From positions 1 through 45,647 of the forward strand of contig CAJLHF010000014.1 of NCBI GenBank assembly GCA_905206365.1: a DNA stretch of 45,647 nt, given 5' to 3'. The stretch is from an uncultured Sutterella sp. GTDB lineage: Bacteria > Pseudomonadota > Gammaproteobacteria > Burkholderiales > Burkholderiaceae_F. Positions 41,225 to 45,647 of this stretch are shown piece after piece (within the stretch, counting starts at the first letter, position 1; each line of letters starts with the position of its first letter). The translations under genes were made by a program, and so were the position numbers. The notes under the pieces are model-generated. The model had not been told where the DNA came from. It saw only the letters and a list, made by a program, of their open reading frames with translations, and did not search any database.

Positions 41225-42403
41225 TTACGGAAAGAACGGCAACAACGGCAGCCGCTCGGGCGCAGGCAGTAGCCGCCTCGAAGCGGGCCGCGGCAAAGCA
41301 AGCCGATGGGCGGGAAGCGGCAAGGCGGAGAACGTATCAGCCGGGAGCTTCGGTTTGGGCTCGGGGCGGATTCGAAAGTTAAAGAGCCCCTTCCGGATGC
41401 GCCATTCGAAGATCTTCGGATGTCTGCGCACGATCGTCCCAAGCTTGCGCGCCTTCGAGCGTTTCTCCCAACGGAAGCCGAGCATCTTGGCATAGTGGGC
41501 GACATAAGCGCCGCACGTAAATCCGTCCGCGTCATGGAAGCGTTGGTTGATGGCTTTCAAAAGCCGCACGTCATCCTCTACGGTGAGCGGCGTCATGCCG
41601 ACCGCCGCAGGCTCGACGGCTTTGTTCGTTGCGGTCGCGGAAGTTTCAAGCTTCTCGGACATTTCCTGCTTTCCGAAGATCTCGGACGCTCCCGGCGCTT
41701 GGTCGACCTTGGGAGCTTGGGTGACTTTCGCGGTTTTGGCGGCTTTTGCGGCTTTGGGGACGAGAGGCGCTTGGGGCGCTTCGGGCACATGGGTTGCTTC
41801 GACCGTCCGCGCCTCCTCGGGGAACTCGGTGAAGACCGCGCAGCTCTTCCGGTAGCCGACGGGCGTCTGCGTTTTGCCGAAGCCCACGTAGCGCACGCCG
41901 CGCTCGCGCAAACGCTGAGCAAGCGGCATGAAGTCCGAATCGCTCGAGACGACGACGATCTCCCCGAACCCTTCGGCCGCGAGCTCGATCGCGTCGATAA
42001 CGATCGCAAAGTCCGTTGCGTTTTTGCCGGCCACGGCCGAGAGCTGTTGGATTTCGCGCAAGCCCTGCCGCAGACACACCGCGTGCCAGCCCGAGGAAAG
42101 GGCGGTTTTGCGCCAGTCGCCGTAGACGCGCCGCACTTCAACGGCCTCCCAGGCGTCGCCCAACCGTTCGACGACGAAGTCGAGCGCTTTCGGGGACACG
42201 TTCTCGGAGTCGACGAGAAGCGCCGTGCGGGTGCCGGGCCGCGCAGCCGCACGGAGCCGAGAAGGCTCTTCGCGCACCGAGGAAGAGCTGCGATCGTCGC
42301 CCTCCACCCTCAGGCATCGGCGGATCCAAGAGAAAAGTCGAAAACGCAACATCGCACTACCGGAAAGAAGATGGGGAAAAGTGACACAAAGTCTATCCCG
42401 CAT
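41225..42403 (-). CDS. NYN-domain (LabA-like PIN) ribonuclease with C-terminal helical domain
   Basis: 392 residues if started at the ATG 42403 (24 bp after the VWA gene); the ATG at 42352 is an equal alternative, as neither has a good ribosome-binding site. The NYN domain spans about residues 58-200: TALLVDSENVSPKALDF, ATDFAIVIDAIELAAEG and VVSSDSDFMPLAQRLRERG hold the acidic metal-binding residues of PIN-like nucleases. A Pro/Ala/Lys linker (about 205-275) leads to a basic segment LLKAINQRF...YVAHYAKMLGFRWEKRSKARKLGTIVRR, reminiscent of OST-HTH/LOTUS RNA-binding modules often fused to NYN. Predicted RNase; target unknown. It sits between the CobT-like and CobS-like genes. Confidence 0.82.
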   Translation of the reverse strand: MRDRLCVTFPHLLSGSAMLRFRLFSWIRRCLRVEGDDRSSSSVREEPSRLRAAARPGTRTALLVDSENVSPKALDFVVERLGDAWEAVEVRRVYGDWRKTALSSGWHAVCLRQGLREIQQLSAVAGKNATDFAIVIDAIELAAEGFGEIVVVSSDSDFMPLAQRLRERGVRYVGFGKTQTPVGYRKSCAVFTEFPEEARTVEATHVPEAPQAPLVPKAAKAAKTAKVTQAPKVDQAPGASEIFGKQEMSEKLETSATATNKAVEPAAVGMTPLTVEDDVRLLKAINQRFHDADGFTCGAYVAHYAKMLGFRWEKRSKARKLGTIVRRHPKIFEWRIRKGLFNFRIRPEPKPKLPADTFSALPLPAHRLALPRPASRRLLPAPERLPLLPFFP

Positions 42404-42427
42404 CTTCTCAGGGCATTGCGGTCCCCC

Positions 42428-44716
42428 TCAGCGCCCCAAAATGAGCGCGTGGAGTTCGCGAACGACCGTGCCCGGCAGGTCTTCTAGCCTGTGAATGACG
42501 ACGTGCTTCGGGTAGAAGCGCTCGACCGCCTCGGACATGATCCCGAGCCCGATCGCATCGATCCCGCGTCGGGGAAGGCTCGCCGTCACGGCCGCAAGGT
42601 GCGCTTCCTGGTCGGCAAGCCACCCTTCGGCCGCGGGTTCGCCGTCCGAGAGCACGATCAAAATGCGACGCCCCTCGGGACGAAGCGCAAGGCGCGCGGC
42701 CGCCCGTTCGACGCACTCGCCGTCGATGTTGTTGCGCATGCGCGAGACAGGAAAGGTCAAAAGCGACGCGAGGCGCTCGCGCGCGGGCGCATCCCACCGG
42801 TCTTCGAACCGTTTGAAGAGCGGCATGTAAAGGGGCTCGAACCGGCTCCAGCGCTCCCAGTCAAGAGGAGCGGATGCGATTTTGAGCGTCGTAAAGCCCG
42901 CCACCTCGAAGGGGACGCCGAGGCGTGCAAGCACCGTCGAGAGGGCATAGGCCGAAACCGCGGCAAGCCGCATGGGGGCGCCCGCCATCGAGCCCGAGCA
43001 GTCGATGAGAAGTGAAACCGCCGCGTGGGTTACGAGCGCGGGCTCGCGCTTTTCAAAGACCCGCACGTCGCCCGAGGCAAGACGATAGAGGGCCGAGGCC
43101 CGGAGTTTCCCGCTTCGGCGACCGGGCGTCACGTGAGAGAGCTTTCGGGCGGCAAAGGCGCGCTCGAGGTTTTTCTGAATCGTTCCCGTCATCGAGGCGG
43201 TGAGCTCTTCGATTTGCGCGACGGGCGCGTCCCCGCGCACGCGAACGAGTTCCGCCCGATCGTCGTCCGTCGAATAGACGCGATAGACGGCACGTGCAAG
43301 CGCCGCTTCCGCGACCCGAGGAAGAAGGCGCGCCGCGATCCGCTCGAAGACGTCGTCGGTCGCGTCCATTGCGCCGAACGACCGCAGAACTTCCGTCGCC
43401 CCGGGAAGAGGAGCCGCGTCCGAATTGTCCGATTTGTTCCGGTCGTCCGAATCGCTCGAATCGTCCCGCTCGTGCGCATCGTCGGCATCGATCCCCGAAT
43501 CGGAGTCGATGTCGGAGCCGAAGTCGAGCACGGACGCCGAGCCCCTGCGCCCGTGCAGTGCGCGGGCGGCGTTCGAGAGGGCCTCGGCGGCGCTTCCTTC
43601 GCCCTCTTCGTCTTCTTCGTCTGCTTCGGGTTCTCCGCTCCCGGAAGACTCGTCGCCGGCGCCATCGTCCTCACCGTCTTCCTTGTTGTCGGCCTCCTCG
43701 GGATCCGCTCGCTCGTCTTCGTCGTCGCTCTCGGACCGATTCCCGGAAGCGCCGTCGGACGCCTCATCCACATCTTCATCCGAGTCCTCCTCATCCGAGT
43801 TTTCTTCCGCCTGCGCTTGCGAATCCTCCGTCCCCTCGCCGGCCTCCTCCGTCGAGCCGTCGCCCGAACCCGTACCCTCTTCCTCTTCCGTCTGCGATTC
43901 AGCCTCGGAGTCCCCCGACGCTCCGCTCTCCCCATCCGACTCGCACTCTGTCTCGGAATCGGACTCGGCGTCGTTCTCGGTCAGAAACCCCGCCAGCACC
44001 GCCGCAAGGCGTGCCGCGTCTTCGGTGGAGTTCAGACCGTCAAAGGCCTCCGTAAGCGTCTCTCCCTCAAAGCTCTGCGCGTACGCGCGGCAAAGGTGCG
44101 TGCGAAGCGCGGCAGGATCGAACCCTTCCTCTTCGGGTCGGACGTCATCGTCCGCGTCGACGACGGTCGATCGACGCTCGTCAAACTGCGCCTCGGCAAA
44201 GGTTTCAAAGAGCGCATCCCCGACCGCCGCCCGAACCGCACACGCAAAGTCCGCCTCTTCCCTTTCGGTCCCGACTGCACCCGCGAAGAGCCGCTCGTAA
44301 TAGCGCTCGAGGTTGTAGGCGGAGCCCGGAAAGCGCTTCTGCATGAGGCGCTCCGTTCGGGCATCTTCAAGCGCGAGAAAGATGCGAGCCGCAACGGGGT
44401 CGTACGTCAGACGGTTCGTCGCCTCCGTACGGCGCGTAAAGAGCGCACGGGCGGCCGCGCGGTCGATATGTCCTTGAAAGACTTCGAGCACCGCCTCGTC
44501 GACGCTGTCGGGAAGAAGCGGCAGCGTGATTTCCGCCGGCCGACCTTCGGCATCGAACTGCGTGTCGACCGACGTACCGCGAAAGCGCACGACGAGTCCC
44601 CGCCCGACGAGAAGCTGGAGAAGAGGCTCCGCGAGGCGGCGCAACGCATTGACTTCCAAGGGAGCACCCGCGTGCGGTAAAGCGTCGAAAAGAGGGGAGG
44701 AAGAAGTTGCAACCAT
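42428..44716 (-). CDS. CobT-like VWA-domain protein
   Basis: 762 residues. The N-terminal half (to about 225) is helical and CobT-like (NRLTYDPVAARIFLALEDAR). Then come about 200 residues dominated by Asp, Glu and Ser, as in CobT proteins. The C-terminal VWA domain has an intact MIDAS: LLIDCSGSMAGAPM (DxSxS, about 568-581), with LIVLSDGEPAAEGW further on. CobT forms a chaperone-like complex with CobS. Without cobN nearby, a non-cobalamin role is more likely. The ATG at 44716 follows GAGGG immediately, so the exact start is uncertain. First gene of the module, 60 bp after the terminator of small RNA copy C. Confidence 0.85.
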   Translation of the reverse strand: MVATSSSPLFDALPHAGAPLEVNALRRLAEPLLQLLVGRGLVVRFRGTSVDTQFDAEGRPAEITLPLLPDSVDEAVLEVFQGHIDRAAARALFTRRTEATNRLTYDPVAARIFLALEDARTERLMQKRFPGSAYNLERYYERLFAGAVGTEREEADFACAVRAAVGDALFETFAEAQFDERRSTVVDADDDVRPEEEGFDPAALRTHLCRAYAQSFEGETLTEAFDGLNSTEDAARLAAVLAGFLTENDAESDSETECESDGESGASGDSEAESQTEEEEGTGSGDGSTEEAGEGTEDSQAQAEENSDEEDSDEDVDEASDGASGNRSESDDEDERADPEEADNKEDGEDDGAGDESSGSGEPEADEEDEEGEGSAAEALSNAARALHGRRGSASVLDFGSDIDSDSGIDADDAHERDDSSDSDDRNKSDNSDAAPLPGATEVLRSFGAMDATDDVFERIAARLLPRVAEAALARAVYRVYSTDDDRAELVRVRGDAPVAQIEELTASMTGTIQKNLERAFAARKLSHVTPGRRSGKLRASALYRLASGDVRVFEKREPALVTHAAVSLLIDCSGSMAGAPMRLAAVSAYALSTVLARLGVPFEVAGFTTLKIASAPLDWERWSRFEPLYMPLFKRFEDRWDAPARERLASLLTFPVSRMRNNIDGECVERAAARLALRPEGRRILIVLSDGEPAAEGWLADQEAHLAAVTASLPRRGIDAIGLGIMSEAVERFYPKHVVIHRLEDLPGTVVRELHALILGR

Positions 44717-44775
44717 CCCTCAAGCTTATCGAAACGGGGACGCAACGTAGAGGTAAAAAGGAAGGACCGTGTGAA

Positions 44776-44934
44776 GAAAGGGCCGACAACCTCAACCGGT
44801 TGCCGGCCCTGTCGGAGACCCCGAAAAACAACACGGGCGGGAGGAGAACCGCAACCTTCGAGCATGACCCCGATCCCGAAGGTCGCCCCGCGCGAGCTCG
44901 CAACGGCTTCGTGCGAGCACATGTCGTCTTCGTT
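44776..44934 (-). ncRNA. Fur-controlled structured small RNA, copy C (divergent member)
   Basis: About 159 nt. The closing helix is kept through G-U pairs (ACGACATG with CGTGTTGT). Two perfect 7-bp hairpins follow: GCTCGCA/TGCGAGC (44896-44918) and ACCTTCG/CGAAGGT (44854-44883), the latter with GGGGTC in its loop. The anti-Shine-Dalgarno hairpin is GCGG/CCGC with loop UUCUCCUC (44837-44852). Then GGGGTCTC (44815-44822) and a terminator GGGCCG-CAACC/GGTTG-CGGCCC followed by TTTCTTC (44779-44809). Primary sequence differs much from copies A and B, but the architecture and both candidate seeds remain. Upstream of the VWA gene, so a leader-type role for that operon is also possible. Confidence 0.62.
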
Positions 44935-44940
44935 GATATC

Positions 44941-44988
44941 ATTATGCCGCAGTTGCACACAAAATGCAAGTGGTTCTCATTTGCATTT
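44941..44988 (-). promoter_or_regulatory. Fur box and promoter of small RNA copy C
   Basis: A 27-bp imperfect palindrome with outer arms AAATGCAA/TTGCATTT (44962-44988) around TGAGAACCA is a clear Fur box. -35 TTGCAT (44964-44969), 17-bp spacing, -10 CATAAT (44941-44946). Confidence 0.68.
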
Positions 44989-45054
44989 GTTGAGAGTCGG
45001 TACGCAGTCGCGACTCGCACCGAAGCGTCGACATCGTACCGACGAGAAAATGGG

Positions 45055-45221
45055 AAAAAAAGGCCGACGACACCAAGCTGCCGTCGGCCTTTCGGAGAGA
45101 CCCCGGAAAACAACAAGCGCAGGAGATACGCCGGCCGCAGGACTGTTTTCCCGTCAGTCCGGACCGATCCGCCGGAGTCGACCCCATTGACTCCTTTGTG
45201 TGACGGATGTTGTTTCCCGTT
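45055..45221 (-). ncRNA. Fur-controlled structured small RNA, copy D
   Basis: About 167 nt, tandem and upstream of copy C. AAACAAC/GTTGTTT closing helix; ATCCGTC/GGCGGAT hairpin (45167-45208) with inner GGAGTC/GACTCC and loop AATGGGGTC; GGACTG/CAGTCC hairpin (45140-45160) with loop ACGGGAAAA identical to copies A and B; a short GCG/CGC hairpin presenting UAUCUCCU (45117-45131); GGGGTCTC (45097-45104); terminator AGGCCGACG/CGTCGGCCT then T8 (45055-45090). Stems differ from A and B in both arms while loops are conserved, the signature of a structured RNA. Confidence 0.68.
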
Positions 45222-45227
45222 AGATTC

Positions 45228-45270
45228 ATTATGCACAAGGGGTCCGACAAATGCAATCCATTCTCATTTC
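45228..45270 (-). promoter_or_regulatory. Fur box and promoter of small RNA copy D
   Basis: AATGAGAATGGATTGCATT (45250-45268, minus strand) is Fur-box-like; -35 TTGCAT (45251-45256), 17-bp spacing, -10 CATAAT (45228-45233). Confidence 0.62.
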
Positions 45271-45577
45271 GAAATGTAAGAAAGGTTTCGCCCGTCACAC
45301 ATCTCAAGAACTACGGGGTCGAGCGACTGGGGGTTGGAGGGCTTCTGCTTGCGCCTTCCGCTAGGAAACCCGGGCCGACCGCGAGCACCTCAAAATGACG
45401 GTCGAAAGATCCTTGTCCTTCCCGTCTCCCGGCTTCCCGACGCGGTCACGCGGCATTGGTCGTGTCTCGACGAAGGTTGCATCGCATGGTCGTCGCTCCG
45501 CTGAGTTCGGGAGTCCGAAAACGGGAAACGGTACGAGAACAACGAATCGCGTTGCTTTGTTACCCGACGTGCCGTAA
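45271..45577. other. Intergenic, possible degraded transposase 3' end
   Basis: No intact gene. A plus-strand frame of 60 codons (45395-45577) stops immediately before the hairpin at 45579, the usual position of a tnpB stop in IS200/IS605 elements, but its residues show no recognisable TnpB motif. Confidence 0.25.
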
Positions 45578-45578
45578 A

Positions 45579-45647
45579 GCCCCGCCGTTCATGGCGGGGA
45601 TATAAGGCACCCGCGCGAAGCGCGGACCGATGCCTATAATTAAAATC
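45579..45647. mobile_element. Possible IS200/IS605-type end hairpin, cut by the window edge
   Basis: CCCCGCC-GTTCAT-GGCGGGG preceded by AAAG and followed by ATATAAGGCAC is the style of the subterminal hairpin at IS200/IS605 ends (also the 3' part of TnpB-associated RNAs). A second hairpin CCGCGC-GAA-GCGCGG and TATAAT (near 45633) follow. No transposase is visible inside the window. Confidence 0.35.

Noticed and set aside
40079..44716. Cobaltochelatase (CobS/CobT) for vitamin B12 synthesis
   Set aside because: No CobN or other cobalamin gene in the window, and a NYN nuclease gene lies between; homology supports only a CobS/CobT-like AAA-VWA pair.
44407..44958. 183-codon minus-strand frame spanning copy C and the start of the VWA gene
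   Set aside because: It crosses a terminator and overlaps the recognisable CobT-like protein in another frame; its residues resemble no family.

Overview
This is a high-GC window with dense genes and short operons. It looks like an asaccharolytic, anaerobic or microaerophilic betaproteobacterium, most likely a gut Sutterella/Parasutterella-type organism (Burkholderiales, Sutterellaceae). That placement is inferred from multiheme flavocytochromes of the fumarate-reductase superfamily, a DcuC carrier, a Burkholderiales-type porin, FeoAB and Fur-box promoters. No rRNA or tRNA gene is visible.

Bases 1-8.9 kb hold a fumarate/C4-dicarboxylate respiration block: a LysR regulator divergent from a fused tetraheme flavocytochrome c, then a minus-strand DcuC carrier, porin and argininosuccinate-lyase-family enzyme, with a second LysR gene divergent from dcuC. 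Bases 8.9-12.1 kb carry an ABC-2 exporter and an iron-dependent alcohol dehydrogenase. Bases 13.1-19.0 kb carry a split flavocytochrome (tetraheme cytochrome plus Tat-exported flavoprotein), a Tat-like carboxymuconolactone-decarboxylase-family protein, an FMN reductase and tyrA. Bases 19.4-26.6 kb carry feoAB, a MetE-like methyltransferase, a nucleoside hydrolase/ribokinase pair and a GNAT acetyltransferase.

Bases 26.6-39.0 kb are a minus-strand type III-A CRISPR-Cas locus: cas10-csm2-csm3-csm4-csm5-cas6, a leader with a perfect FNR-type palindrome, nine 36-bp repeats, then cas2-cas1-cas2', csx16, a Can2/Card1-like nuclease and a Csm6/NE0113-family CARF protein. cas1 is interrupted by an in-frame TAA. 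The effector and cyclic-oligoadenylate genes look intact. Directly upstream, in the same direction (39.1-44.7 kb), is a four-gene module: CobT-like VWA protein, NYN nuclease, CobS-like AAA+ ATPase and a protein with an ExoX-C-like N-terminus.

The most interesting find is a family of four structured RNA genes (two tandem pairs, near 12.3-12.8 kb and 44.8-45.3 kb). Each has a Fur box over the -35 element, a -10 element, a covarying multi-hairpin fold and an intrinsic terminator. All four share a GGGGUCUC segment and a loop containing UCUCCU. GGGGUCUC is complementary to GAGACCCC, which overlaps the ribosome-binding sites of the two multiheme cytochrome genes in this window. This suggests an iron-sparing sRNA circuit analogous to RyhB, PrrF or NrrF. 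All calls come from reading the sequence; no database search was possible.
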